Shown: piece by piece, positions 18,052 through 26,210 of the stretch
How positions within the stretch are numbered: the first letter of the stretch is position 1
How the letters are laid out: every line of letters starts with the position of its first letter
Origin: Parcubacteria bacterium C7867-001
GTDB lineage: Bacteria; Patescibacteria; Paceibacteria; UBA9973; UBA2103
Reading direction: 5' to 3'
Assembly: GCA_001189095.1 (NCBI GenBank)
Contig: LFCK01000001.1
Location: 1-64,000 of the forward strand
Length of the DNA: 64,000 nucleotides
Position numbers and translations under genes: made by a program
Notes under the pieces: model-generated
Told to the model about the DNA's origin: nothing
The model's input: the letters and a program-made list of their open reading frames with translations, nothing else
Database searches by the model: none

Positions 18052-18534
18052 ATGACGCGTCTCTCTTCTCGCCACACAGTTCGCACTCGGGGCTTCACGC
18101 TCCTCGAAATCCTGCTCGTCGTCGCTGCCATCGCGATCCTCGCAGGAATCGTCATCGTGGCTATAAATCCAGCGCAACAGCTTGCCGATACGCGTGATGC
18201 ACAGCGTCGTTCGGATGTTGACTCGCTGGCAAGCGCTATTTCCCAGTACGTCATCAAGCACGGCAGCTTCCCTTCGGATTTGCCGTCATCGGACGGTACC
18301 TGTTCCGGAAAGAGTGATGTTAGCGCGTACGGCATTTGCGCAGAAGATGCGAGTTGTTCGACCGGTTTCTCACTGGATGCAGAGCTTGTAACGGAAGGAT
18401 TCATCGCTGGGATTCCGAGCGATCCGTCTGAAGACAACGCCGACTACTCGGGCTACTCTGCCTTCAAGGATGGGAATCGTGTCACGGTCTGCGCCCCGCT
18501 TGCCGAGAACGACACTATCTCTTCGAAGCGGTAA
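18052..18534 (+). CDS. Type IV pilin-like protein
   Basis: The ATG at 18052 gives MTRLSSRHTVRTRGFTLLEILLVV, a 14-residue basic leader before the G|FTLLE site; an upstream in-frame ATG at 17995 would overlap the promoter. The 160-residue protein carries INPAQQLADTRDAQRRSD, HGSFPSDLPSSDGTC and a C-terminal SGYSAFKDGNRVTVCAPLAEND block, closely matching the pilins at 6743 and 18538. Two cysteine pairs are likely disulphides. It is probably a filament subunit. Confidence 0.87.
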   Translation: MTRLSSRHTVRTRGFTLLEILLVVAAIAILAGIVIVAINPAQQLADTRDAQRRSDVDSLASAISQYVIKHGSFPSDLPSSDGTCSGKSDVSAYGICAEDASCSTGFSLDAELVTEGFIAGIPSDPSEDNADYSGYSAFKDGNRVTVCAPLAENDTISSKR

Positions 18535-18537
18535 TCC

Positions 18538-19005
18538 ATGCAGCGCGGCTTTACCCTCATTGAAATCCTGCTCATCATCGCGGCGCTCGCGATTCTTATC
18601 GGCAGTACGGTCATTGCCATAAACCCAGCTCGACAGCTTGGCGACGCCCGTAACGGCGAACGCCGTGTTGATGTGGGTGCCGTGTATAGCGCGGTTCGAC
18701 AATATGCTTTCGATAATCATGGTGCGGTGCCTGCCGAAATCCCCACTGGTACTCTTTCGAACTGCACTGACGCAGCACCGAACGCGGCGTATACCATATG
18801 CCGGACCGAAAGCTGTTCTGGCTCAATAGAGCTGACGGAACTTCTTACAAACGAGAAATATCTCGCTGCAATACCCAACGATCCGAGTAATAGCGATGCG
18901 AACCTTTCGGGCTATAAAATAATTCGTGACACCGATCACAATGATCGCGTTACGGTCTGTGCACCTCTTGCTGAGAATGACGAGCTGATTTATTTGCCTG
19001 AATAA
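18538..19005 (+). CDS. Type IV pilin-like protein
   Basis: The 155-residue protein starts MQRGFTLIEILLIIAALAIL, with only three residues before the cleavage site. It is a paralogue of the gene just upstream (3-base gap): both have INPAxQLxDxR, HGxxPxxxP and RVTVCAPLAENDE. It carries DTDHNDRVT near the end, so it may bind a metal there. Tandem paralogous pilins suggest either major/minor division or antigenic variation. Confidence 0.87.
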   Translation: MQRGFTLIEILLIIAALAILIGSTVIAINPARQLGDARNGERRVDVGAVYSAVRQYAFDNHGAVPAEIPTGTLSNCTDAAPNAAYTICRTESCSGSIELTELLTNEKYLAAIPNDPSNSDANLSGYKIIRDTDHNDRVTVCAPLAENDELIYLPE

Positions 19006-19021
19006 GGGTCCGCGAGGGTGG

Positions 19022-19027
19022 TATTCT
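19022..19027 (+). promoter_or_regulatory. Extended -10 (TGG TATTCT) for gap
   Basis: TATTCT preceded by TGG lies 6 bases before the ATG at 19034, with no Shine-Dalgarno site. The layout is the same as at 7257. Confidence 0.68.
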
Positions 19028-19033
19028 TGAAAC

Positions 19034-20059
19034 ATGATGTGGAACACTAAGAAAACGAGGGTTGCGATAAATGGGTTTGGGCGAATTGGTCGCGCGTTTG
19101 TTCGCCAAGCGGTAGGACGCAAGGAGCTTGAGATAGTGGCTCTGAACGACCTCGGGTCGCTCGATAATCTCGCCTATCTCCTCAAATACGACACGGTCTA
19201 TCGTCGCGCACCATTCTCGGTCGAGGTGGCTGATGATGGACTCGTCATTAATGGCTCCAAAGTAAAGGTGTTCTCTGAGAAAGATCCAGCTGCGCTTCCG
19301 TGGAAAGAAGTCGGAGTGGATGTCGTTGTTGAGTCGACCGGTCTCTTTACTGACTACGCAAAGGCGAAAGCGCATATCGATGCAGGTGCTGGTCACGTAG
19401 TCATCACGGCGCCGGTAAAAGAGGAGTCGGAACTCGGTGCAACCGTTCTTATGGGTGTGAACGAGGATCGTATCGGATCGTGCCCCATTACAAGCAACGC
19501 ATCTTGCACTACGAACGCCGCAAGTCCCGTCATCGCCATACTCGATGATGCGCTCGGTATCGAGAAGGCGATTCTCTCGACGACGCATGGCTATACCGCA
19601 AGCCAGTCCATTGTCGACGGCCCTTCGAAGAAAGATAAAAAGGAAGGTCGTGCGGCTGCGCAGAATATTGTGCCGACCTCGACTGGTGCCGCCGTCGCCG
19701 TTACGAAAGCCTACCCCTCGCTTTCAGGTAAATTTGATGGTATTTCACTGCGTGTTCCGGTTCCCGCAGGCTCGATTGCGGACATTACCTTCCTGTCGAA
19801 GCGCACGACTACCGCGGAGGAAGTGAACGACATTCTCCGAAAAGCCGCCGCGGACTCGCGTTGGAAGGGTATTTTTTCGGCTACCGACGAAGAGCTTGTG
19901 AGCAGTGACATCATTGGTGAACAATTCGCCTCAATTGCCGACCTCGGTATGACGCGCGTTGTCGACGGAAATCTCGTAAAGGTCCTTGCGTGGTATGACA
20001 ACGAGGCGGGCTATACCCACACGCTCGTTGAGCATGTTATTCGCGCGGGGGCCGCATAA
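19034..20059 (+). CDS. gap: Glyceraldehyde-3-phosphate dehydrogenase, type I
   Basis: The 341-residue protein catalyses the NAD(P)-dependent oxidation and phosphorylation of glyceraldehyde 3-phosphate. It has the Rossmann motif INGFGRIGR, catalytic Cys158 in SNASCTTNA, the catalytic His in STTHGYTASQ and the C-terminal WYDNEAGYTH. The start can be ATG 19034 or the adjacent ATG 19037. It lies between pilin genes and starts a run of sugar-phosphate genes reaching to 26167. Confidence 0.96.
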   Translation: MMWNTKKTRVAINGFGRIGRAFVRQAVGRKELEIVALNDLGSLDNLAYLLKYDTVYRRAPFSVEVADDGLVINGSKVKVFSEKDPAALPWKEVGVDVVVESTGLFTDYAKAKAHIDAGAGHVVITAPVKEESELGATVLMGVNEDRIGSCPITSNASCTTNAASPVIAILDDALGIEKAILSTTHGYTASQSIVDGPSKKDKKEGRAAAQNIVPTSTGAAVAVTKAYPSLSGKFDGISLRVPVPAGSIADITFLSKRTTTAEEVNDILRKAAADSRWKGIFSATDEELVSSDIIGEQFASIADLGMTRVVDGNLVKVLAWYDNEAGYTHTLVEHVIRAGAA

Positions 20060-20062
20060 TCC

Positions 20063-20341
20063 ATGCACGAGGTTCAGTTTGACGAAGAGCCGGAACTCAC
20101 GCGAGCAGTCCCAGCTGCAGGAGAGAAAAAGCGTGCAGAATCGGGTGCTGCCAACTGGCTCGTGTCGCACGGGTTTGCGCGCGATGCAGCCGGAGCAAAC
20201 GCACTACTTATATTCCTCGCGCTGCTTTTGTTTGCCGCAGCGATTGCGGGGTTCTTCTTTCTTCAGCCGCAACCTAAAGCACCAACCGATGCGCAGCTTC
20301 GTACGCTTGAGATAATGAAGGCACGGTCAGGAATACGCTAA
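20063..20341 (+). CDS. Small single-helix membrane protein of unknown function
   Basis: The 92-residue protein has an acidic then basic cytoplasmic N-terminal part (1-45), one hydrophobic helix (about 46-68, ALLIFLALLLFAAAIAGFFF) and a short tail. It starts 3 bases after gap and ends 5 bases before a pilin, so it is probably co-transcribed with both. No family is recognised. Confidence 0.7.
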   Translation: MHEVQFDEEPELTRAVPAAGEKKRAESGAANWLVSHGFARDAAGANALLIFLALLLFAAAIAGFFFLQPQPKAPTDAQLRTLEIMKARSGIR

Positions 20342-20346
20342 ATCAT

Positions 20347-20841
20347 ATGCAATCGGTCTCTCAAAAGCGTGGCTTTACCCTCATCGAGCTCTTGGTCGTT
20401 ATTGCGATTATTAGTTTATTTTCGAGCATTGTTCTTTCGTCATTGTCGCTCGCGCAGGCAAAAGCGCGCGATAGCCGCCGCCTCACCGATTTGCGACAAA
20501 TCGTTAATGCGATTGAACTGTATCGTTCGAATAACTCAAGCTACCCCTCGACGAGCGGTTCGTGGTGGGGAAATTGCGCCGGTTTCGGTTCGCGCGCGAC
20601 CAGTGGTGCCACCGCGTACGTTCCCAATGTCGCTCCAACGTACATCAAGGTGTTGCCAACGGATCCAAAACCTATCGCTCCAAATAATTGCTATCTGTAT
20701 AGCTCCAACGGCAGTGACTACATGATCATGGCCTATGGCACGGTCGAAACGTATTCCTCTGCAAATAACCCTGCGCCACGCCCCTTTGATACGAACGAAG
20801 CAGACTTTGCGTTCTATACCGCTGGTGCGGCACAATGGTAG
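20347..20841 (+). CDS. Type IV pilin, PilA/GspG-like
   Basis: The 164-residue protein starts MQSVSQKRGFTLIELLVVIAII, the most canonical prepilin signal in the window. It continues with AKARDSRRLTDLRQIVNAIELY, typical of GspG/PilA-like major subunits, and a head domain with a cysteine pair. It differs from the INPA-type pilins at 6743, 18052 and 18538. It lies between gap and rpiB, an unusual mix of pilus and sugar metabolism genes. Confidence 0.88.
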   Translation: MQSVSQKRGFTLIELLVVIAIISLFSSIVLSSLSLAQAKARDSRRLTDLRQIVNAIELYRSNNSSYPSTSGSWWGNCAGFGSRATSGATAYVPNVAPTYIKVLPTDPKPIAPNNCYLYSSNGSDYMIMAYGTVETYSSANNPAPRPFDTNEADFAFYTAGAAQW

Positions 20842-20843
20842 GT

Positions 20844-21311
20844 ATGCAAATCTTCATCGCTTCAGATCATGCTGGTTTTGAGCTCAAGGAGTCGCTCCGA
20901 GCTTTTCTCGCAGAGGCTGGCCACACCGTGGAAGACTGTGGCGCGTTTGAAAAGAACGAGGGCGACGATTATCCAGACACGGTGATTCCGTGCGCGCAGA
21001 AGGTTGCGGAAATGCCGGACAGTTTCGGTATTGTTATTGGCGCGTCAGGACAAGGTGAGGCGATGGCCGCAAATCGCGTTTCAGGTGTTCGTGCTGCTGT
21101 TTTCTACGGCGATGTGCAAGGTGTCCAAACGGACGCGGAAGGAGGAGCATTATCTTTGGTGCAGTCGGTACGCGCTCACAATAATGCGAACATCCTTTCT
21201 CTCGGTGCGCGTTTTATTACGGAAGAAGAAGCACAAACTGCCGTACGTATTTTTCTCGAAACACCATTTTCAGGCGACGAGCGACACGTGCGTCGTCTCG
21301 CTAAATTCTGA
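20844..21311 (+). CDS. rpiB: Ribose-5-phosphate isomerase B (RpiB/LacAB family)
   Basis: The enzyme interconverts ribose 5-phosphate and ribulose 5-phosphate. The start at 20844 gives MQIFIASDHAGFELKE, the family N-terminus; an in-frame ATG at 20835 overlaps the pilin stop and would add three residues. Visible are the phosphate and active-site residues SDHAG, the GASGQGEAMAANR loop (Cys is replaced by Ser compared with the GTGIG/GS forms) and the C-terminal ARFI region. The RAHNNANILSLG block is conserved. Confidence 0.9.
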   Translation: MQIFIASDHAGFELKESLRAFLAEAGHTVEDCGAFEKNEGDDYPDTVIPCAQKVAEMPDSFGIVIGASGQGEAMAANRVSGVRAAVFYGDVQGVQTDAEGGALSLVQSVRAHNNANILSLGARFITEEEAQTAVRIFLETPFSGDERHVRRLAKF

Positions 21312-21351
21312 TGTATCCCCCTTCCTAAATCCAGAGTGCCGGTAAAACCGG

Positions 21352-21357
21352 TACACT
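21352..21357 (+). promoter_or_regulatory. -10 box TACACT for the Rpe-like gene
   Basis: TACACT preceded by CGG lies 6 bases before the ATG at 21364. Confidence 0.6.
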
Positions 21358-21363
21358 GACTCT

Positions 21364-22086
21364 ATGGCCGTTATCATACCGGCGATATTGCCGCGTTCTA
21401 AAGAAGATCTCATACAGAAACTCGACGCGCTTCAGGGGCGGGTAAGCGACGTCCAAATTGATATTGTCGACGGCAAATTCGCGGGTCCCGCGAGCTGGCC
21501 CTGCGTACCCGGAACCGAGGACGCGACGCTTTTCGTTGCACGCCACGAACTCCTGCCGCACGCGGGCTCGCTCACTATTGAAGTGGACCTTATGGTCGAG
21601 GAGCCGGAGAAGACTGTTGGCATGTGGGTTGCCCTCGGTGCCCGTCGCATCACCATACACGCGGAAAGCGTCATCGATCTCCCGCGTCTTTTGCGTTCGC
21701 TCCAACGTACATATGGGCACGATAAGGGATTCGCGCCAGAGCTTCTTTCCATTGGCCTTGCGCTTAACATCGACAGCGAGCTTGCGCGCATCGAACCGCA
21801 TCTTTCTATGGTCGATTACGTGCAGTTCATGGGTATCGACAGTATCGGGAAGCAAGGTCAACCATTTGACGAGCGTGTGTTGCGCAAAATAGCGATTTTC
21901 CGCAAACGACATACTGATATTCCGCTTCAAGTCGACGGCGGCGTTTCGCTCGCCACTGCACCAAAGTTGCTTGCAGCCGGCGTGAGCCGACTCGTCGCTG
22001 GTTCGAGCATCTGGAAGTCGCCGGACATCGGGAAGGAGATAGAAGCCTATAATTCAATCTTAGAAAGCTACGGGCGGTACACCTAA
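21364..22086 (+). CDS. Ribulose-phosphate 3-epimerase-like TIM-barrel protein with altered metal site
   Basis: The 240-residue protein matches the Rpe barrel: PAILPRS at the start, DIVDGKFAGP, DLMVEEPEK, QFMGIDSIGKQGQPF (the VxPGFGGQ loop) and QVDGGVS near the end. Rpe normally holds its metal with His, Asp, His and Asp. Here Asp33 and Asp191 are kept, but the first His is Gln31 and the second His is Asp75. Gene context next to rpiB and transketolase supports a pentose-phosphate role, but activity could differ from true Rpe. The start is 6 bases after TACACT. Confidence 0.75.
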   Translation: MAVIIPAILPRSKEDLIQKLDALQGRVSDVQIDIVDGKFAGPASWPCVPGTEDATLFVARHELLPHAGSLTIEVDLMVEEPEKTVGMWVALGARRITIHAESVIDLPRLLRSLQRTYGHDKGFAPELLSIGLALNIDSELARIEPHLSMVDYVQFMGIDSIGKQGQPFDERVLRKIAIFRKRHTDIPLQVDGGVSLATAPKLLAAGVSRLVAGSSIWKSPDIGKEIEAYNSILESYGRYT

Positions 22087-22102
22087 CATTCTGTGAGGAT
22101 GC

Positions 22103-22108
22103 TATTCT
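22103..22108 (+). promoter_or_regulatory. -10 box TATTCT for the transketolase operon
   Basis: TATTCT ends 4 and 7 bases before two tandem ATGs (22113 and 22116) that open a 16-codon reading frame, and 62 bases before the transketolase start. Confidence 0.6.
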
Positions 22109-22112
22109 AGAA

Positions 22113-22163
22113 ATGATGGCGCACCACAAGGGTACTAATAATTTCCTAAGGCCTTCGGCCTAA
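22113..22163 (+). CDS. Putative 16-codon leader peptide upstream of transketolase
   Basis: The frame reads MMAHHKGTNNFLRPSA and stops at TAA 22161-22163, 7 bases before the transketolase ATG. It begins at the predicted transcription start, so it could be translated as a leaderless frame. The last codons overlap a GC-rich hairpin at 22149-22161 (AGGCC, loop TTC, GGCCT). It may couple translation to the next gene or act as a regulatory leader. There is no run of one amino acid that would suggest classical attenuation. Confidence 0.4.
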   Translation: MMAHHKGTNNFLRPSA

Positions 22164-22170
22164 CAAAATT

Positions 22171-23043
22171 ATGTCGCTTACCGAACAAGAACGCATTTCT
22201 CTTGAAGCGAAGGCCAAAGCGATTCGTGAGACGATCATCACCATGCTCGTCGAAGCGAAGAGCGGGCATACTGCCGGCCCTCTCGATATGGCGGACATCT
22301 TCACCGCTTTCTACTTCCATATACTCAAGCACGATCCTCAAAATCCCGAGTGGGAAGAGCGCGATCGGCTTATTCTCTCGAATGGACACATCGTTCCCGT
22401 CCGCTACGCGGCTATGGCGCACGCGGGATACTTCCCGCTCGAGGAAACGAAGACGCTTCGTAAGTTCGGTTCCCGCCTTCAGGGGCATCCCGAGCGCACA
22501 CGACTTCTAGGGATGGAAACAACCTCAGGGCCGCTCGGCTCAGGTCTTTCGCAGGCTGCCGGTATGGCGTACGCATTCCGTATGGATACAAAGAAGAACC
22601 GTGTCTTTTGTCTCATGGGAGATGGTGAGCAAAACGAAGGCAATGTGTGGGAAGCGGTGATGTGGGCGGGGAAGCAGAAACTCTCGAATCTCACGGCGGT
22701 TATCGATCGGAACAATATCCAGATAGATGGCATGACGGAAGACGTTATGCCGCTCGAGCCGCTCGCCGATAAATACCGCGCGTTCAACTGGCACGTGATT
22801 GAAGTGAACGGTAACGATGTCGAAGCGTTCATTGCGGCTGTGGAAGAAGCAAAAGCCATATTTGAAAAGCCAACGATGATCATTGCGCACACCATCGCTG
22901 GTAAGGGTGTTCCGGAAATAGAATTCGATTACCACTGGCATGGCGGCGCGCCCGGCAAAGGCGTACCAAATGCCGAGCAAGGGAAGAAATTCCTCCAAGA
23001 AATTCGCTCTATGAAGGGGAAACTACCAAATGAGTATGCTTAA
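22171..23043 (+). CDS. tktA: Transketolase, N-terminal (thiamine diphosphate-binding) subunit
   Basis: The 290-residue protein is the first half of a split transketolase, which transfers two-carbon units between sugar phosphates. It has the ThDP/metal motif GDGEQNEGNVWEA with the NN pair in DRNNIQID, and the GHTAGPLDMAD and SNGHIVP segments. The ATG at 22171 follows a spacer AACAAAATT without a Shine-Dalgarno site and comes just after the leader frame. It overlaps the second subunit by 14 bases. Confidence 0.93.
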   Translation: MSLTEQERISLEAKAKAIRETIITMLVEAKSGHTAGPLDMADIFTAFYFHILKHDPQNPEWEERDRLILSNGHIVPVRYAAMAHAGYFPLEETKTLRKFGSRLQGHPERTRLLGMETTSGPLGSGLSQAAGMAYAFRMDTKKNRVFCLMGDGEQNEGNVWEAVMWAGKQKLSNLTAVIDRNNIQIDGMTEDVMPLEPLADKYRAFNWHVIEVNGNDVEAFIAAVEEAKAIFEKPTMIIAHTIAGKGVPEIEFDYHWHGGAPGKGVPNAEQGKKFLQEIRSMKGKLPNEYA

Positions 23044-24022
23044 TAAAGACGCAAAATTGCTAGAGACTCTTTTCGATAAGGATATCGAGAAGAAGTCAAC
23101 GCGCGACGGATTTGGGACGGCTGTCGTGGACGCAGGGAAAGAAAATAAAGATATCGTCGTGCTGTCTGCAGACCTTAAGGAGTCGACGCGTGCGGACTGG
23201 TTCGAAAAGGAATTTCCGGAACGTTTCATCGAGGTGGGCATTGGCGAGCAGAATATGGCGACGCTCGCCGCAGGGTTCGCTCTTGCCGGAAAGATCCCAT
23301 TTATTACGAGCTATGCCGCATTCTCTCCAGGTCGCAATTACGAACAAATTCGTACTACTGCCGCATTAAATGACGTTCCGGTAAAAATCATGGGCATGCA
23401 TGCAGGCGTATCGGTCGGACCCGATGGGGCAACACACCAGATGCTCGAAGATATCGCGCTCATGCGCGCGATGCCGAACATGATTGTTCTGAACCCCTGT
23501 GACGCTGAAGAAGGAAGAAAGGCAACACTGTCTGCTGTTGCCAACGGAAAACCAACCTATATTCGTTTTGGTCGTTCAAATGTTCCTGTGTTTACAACAA
23601 AAGATACGCCGTTTGCCGAAGGAAAAGCGCTCGTTCTTTGGAAATCGGAAAAGCCGAAAGTTGCGCTCCTCGGTACAGGTTCGATGAGTTACAACGCACT
23701 CGTTGCCGCTCGTGCGCTCGAAGCCGAAGGCATCGGCTCCATCGTCCTTCACAATCCTTCGATAAAACCGCTCGACGAGGCTGCAATACTTGAAGCGGCG
23801 AAAGCGGCGGGGAAGGTTGTCACAGTTGAAGAGCACCAGGTCGCGGGCGGGTTTGGCGGCGCCGTTGCAGAACTCCTTTCAAAAAAGCATCCAGTGCATA
23901 TTGAACGACTCGGGATTCAGGACGAATTCGGTCAGTCAGGGGAGCCGGACGAACTCATCGAACACTACGGTCTTGGCCCATCCTTTATTGCTGAAACAGC
24001 GCGAAGAATGCTTAAGGTCTAG
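23030..24022 (+). CDS. tktB: Transketolase, C-terminal (pyrimidine-binding) subunit
   Basis: The 330-residue protein is the second half of the split transketolase. It holds the pyrimidine-binding domain with the catalytic Glu in VGIGEQNMATLAAG, then SYAAFSPGRNYEQIR, HAGVSVGPDGATHQ and the C-terminal domain with VTVEEHQVAGGFGGAVAE. The start overlaps the first subunit's end; a second ATG lies 6 bases in. Its stop TAG shares the palindrome CTAG (24019-24022) with the stop of the convergent kinase gene. Confidence 0.93.
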   Translation: MSMLNKDAKLLETLFDKDIEKKSTRDGFGTAVVDAGKENKDIVVLSADLKESTRADWFEKEFPERFIEVGIGEQNMATLAAGFALAGKIPFITSYAAFSPGRNYEQIRTTAALNDVPVKIMGMHAGVSVGPDGATHQMLEDIALMRAMPNMIVLNPCDAEEGRKATLSAVANGKPTYIRFGRSNVPVFTTKDTPFAEGKALVLWKSEKPKVALLGTGSMSYNALVAARALEAEGIGSIVLHNPSIKPLDEAAILEAAKAAGKVVTVEEHQVAGGFGGAVAELLSKKHPVHIERLGIQDEFGQSGEPDELIEHYGLGPSFIAETARRMLKV

Positions 24023-25014
24023 AGAGGAGAAACGCGGTAGTCGGGAGGCGCGTTCTTGAGGAATTCTTCAAGCGCAGCGCGCGTGAGAAGACCTTTCTGT
24101 GCGCCTACTTCCTGAACGACTGCCATGGAATTAATTGGTGCCCAGAGAAGAGCTTCAGCCAGCGGTTTACCGAGCGCAAGCGCCGAAGTAACGGTCGATG
24201 CAAATGCATCTCCTGCCCCCGTTCGTTCATACGGCGCGCGGCTGTCGGGGTACATGGGAACTTTCATAAGGTCGTTACCGTCTGAGGCGTACGCACCATC
24301 GCGATCATCGGTAATGATAACGAGCTGGGGACCGAGTGCGCGCAGACCGGCAAGCAGTTCCGGTAACGGCGTTCCGAGGGGAAGTTCCAAAATTCGCTGG
24401 GCCTCTTCTTTATTGCAGAAAAATACATGCGTTCGCTCGTAGAGCGCTTTTAGCTTTTCAATGCCAAGCTTCATTTGAAACGTTCCCGGCTGGAAAGCGA
24501 GTTTCGTTTCAGGGTGCGCAGCGAGATATTCCGCGATTTGCGCGTGATATGGCTCGGAGTGGTCGGCGAGTGAACTCAGGTAGAGGAATTTTGGCGCCGG
24601 CATATCCTTCGGGAACTGGTACGGATACGCTTCATGCTTCACGAGTATGGTTCGCTCGTTTTCGTACCACAGCACGTAGTGATAGTTACTCTTGATGCCG
24701 TGGTGTGCCGTAATGTAGGTCGTCGAGACGTTTTCTTTCGTGAGCTGCTCAACATCATGCTTGCCTACCGTGTCCTGTCCGATGTCGGAAACAAGACCGC
24801 TTTTGAGACCAAGTCGCGCGGCCGCGACGGCCGCGTTTGGCGAATTACCGACTCCATGGCAAATCGTGGCGAAGTCGTAGGGAATTTTGTCGCCCCAACG
24901 CATTGAAATTTCACAGTCTTCATCATCTATCTTGCAGGTAACGCGTGCATCCTTGAGACGGATGAACGGCTCGGTGACGATATCGCCCACAGCGACGAAA
25001 TCAAGCGGCTCCAT
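24019..25014 (-). CDS. PfkB/ribokinase-family sugar kinase
   Basis: The 331-residue protein has the PfkB fold: an N-terminal GDIV...GVGNSPNAAVAAARLG substrate region, the anion hole and catalytic base in RTGAGDAFAS near the C-terminus, and IITDDRDGAY before it. The family phosphorylates sugars, nucleosides or sugar phosphates. The position between transketolase and aldolase suggests a phosphofructokinase or ribokinase-like role, but the substrate cannot be read from the sequence. AAGGAG sits 2 bases before the ATG, with TAGACT 8 bases before it. It is transcribed towards tktB and shares its stop palindrome. Confidence 0.85.
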   Translation of the reverse strand: MEPLDFVAVGDIVTEPFIRLKDARVTCKIDDEDCEISMRWGDKIPYDFATICHGVGNSPNAAVAAARLGLKSGLVSDIGQDTVGKHDVEQLTKENVSTTYITAHHGIKSNYHYVLWYENERTILVKHEAYPYQFPKDMPAPKFLYLSSLADHSEPYHAQIAEYLAAHPETKLAFQPGTFQMKLGIEKLKALYERTHVFFCNKEEAQRILELPLGTPLPELLAGLRALGPQLVIITDDRDGAYASDGNDLMKVPMYPDSRAPYERTGAGDAFASTVTSALALGKPLAEALLWAPINSMAVVQEVGAQKGLLTRAALEEFLKNAPPDYRVSPL

Positions 25015-25147
25015 TTCTCCTTAGTCTACACTATGCTCAACGCACCAGACCGTCTATCGAATTACCTGCGGATCAATCACGTCGCAAGCAATCGTCAATG
25101 TTAATCCGAGTATTCAAGAGTTTTAAAGGTCCACTTTGCGAAGGTGC

Positions 25148-25153
25148 TACACT
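25148..25153 (+). promoter_or_regulatory. -10 box TACACT for the aldolase gene
   Basis: TACACT lies 6 bases before the ATG at 25160 and there is no Shine-Dalgarno site. Confidence 0.62.
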
Positions 25154-25159
25154 ACACAT

Positions 25160-26167
25160 ATGATGCTTGTTGATCTTTTGGCGTGCGCGCACTCGCTGGT
25201 GCATCCCGGCAAGGGCATACTTGCTGCTGACGAAAGTACGACCACCGCCGACAAGCGCCTCGAACAGTTCGGTATCAAATCATCGGTTGAGATGCGCCGG
25301 AAAGAGCGCGACCTCTTCCTTGCGACACCCGATATCGAGAAATATCTCTCAGGCGTCATTCTCTATCAGGAGACGCTCACCCAAAAGTCAAAGAGCGGGA
25401 AGTACTTCCCGAAGCTTCTCTGGGAAAAGGGCATCGTACCGGGTATAAAAGTCGACGAGGGAACCGAGCCTATGGCCGACAATCCCGATGAGCTCATCAC
25501 GAACGGTCTTATCGGGCTCGAGGATCGCGTTGCTAAATACCACAAGGAGTCCCATACCGGATTTGCGAAGTGGCGCGCAGTTATTCGTATCGATGGCGAT
25601 CGTCTCCCGACCGCTCAAGCACTTGTCGAGAACGCAAAGCGTCTCGCAACCTATGCAAAATGCGTGCAGGAAACAGGTATGGTGCCGGTGGTTGAGCCCG
25701 AGGTTCTTCTTGAGGGTAAGCATAGTCGCGCCCGGGCCCGGGCCGTGATCGAAACCACTATGAAGGCAGTCATCGCTGCGCTTGAAGACCAGTCACTCGA
25801 TATGTCAGGAGTCGTGGTGAAGACTGCGATGGCGCTTTCCGGCAATAAGAGCGGTAGAAAGGATACGCCGGAAGAGGTCGCTGAGGATACGGTAACGGCG
25901 CTCGTGAATTCCATCCCGAAAGGGTTGGCGGGCGTGGTATTCCTCTCGGGAGGCCAGACACCAGACCAAGCGACCGAGAACCTCCGCGCAATAGCGCACT
26001 ACGCAGCGAAAGCCGGCGCCCCATGGCCCATGACCTTCTCCTATGCCCGTGCGCTTCAGGAGGAGGCACTCGAGGTCTGGAGGGGAAAAGAGGAGAATGT
26101 GGATGCTGCCCGAGACATATATATGTCTCGCCTCGAGAAGGTCTTTAATGCGGCTCGGGGCGCCTAA
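25160..26167 (+). CDS. Fructose-bisphosphate aldolase, class I
   Basis: The 335-residue protein cleaves fructose 1,6-bisphosphate through a Schiff base. It has PGKGILAADEST at the N-terminus, GIVPGIKVD, GFAKWRAVI, VVEPEVLLEG and the Schiff-base Lys in GVVVKTAMALSGN. It lacks the long C-terminal tail with the terminal Tyr of animal aldolases. The ATG at 25160, 6 bases after TACACT, removes eight residues from a longer possible frame. Class I aldolases are less usual in bacteria than class II. Confidence 0.92.
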   Translation: MMLVDLLACAHSLVHPGKGILAADESTTTADKRLEQFGIKSSVEMRRKERDLFLATPDIEKYLSGVILYQETLTQKSKSGKYFPKLLWEKGIVPGIKVDEGTEPMADNPDELITNGLIGLEDRVAKYHKESHTGFAKWRAVIRIDGDRLPTAQALVENAKRLATYAKCVQETGMVPVVEPEVLLEGKHSRARARAVIETTMKAVIAALEDQSLDMSGVVVKTAMALSGNKSGRKDTPEEVAEDTVTALVNSIPKGLAGVVFLSGGQTPDQATENLRAIAHYAAKAGAPWPMTFSYARALQEEALEVWRGKEENVDAARDIYMSRLEKVFNAARGA

Positions 26168-26197
26168 CGGCTCCTTGCGCTACAACCCCGTTTAGGG

Positions 26198-26203
26198 CAT
26201 ACT
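26198..26203 (+). promoter_or_regulatory. -10 box CATACT for rplY
   Basis: CATACT lies 7 bases before the ATG at 26211. Confidence 0.5.
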
Positions 26204-26210
26204 CGCCTTC

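Noticed and set aside
18950..19588. Long open frame antisense to gap and the pilin
   Set aside because: It crosses two real genes on the other strand and its product matches no family style seen here.
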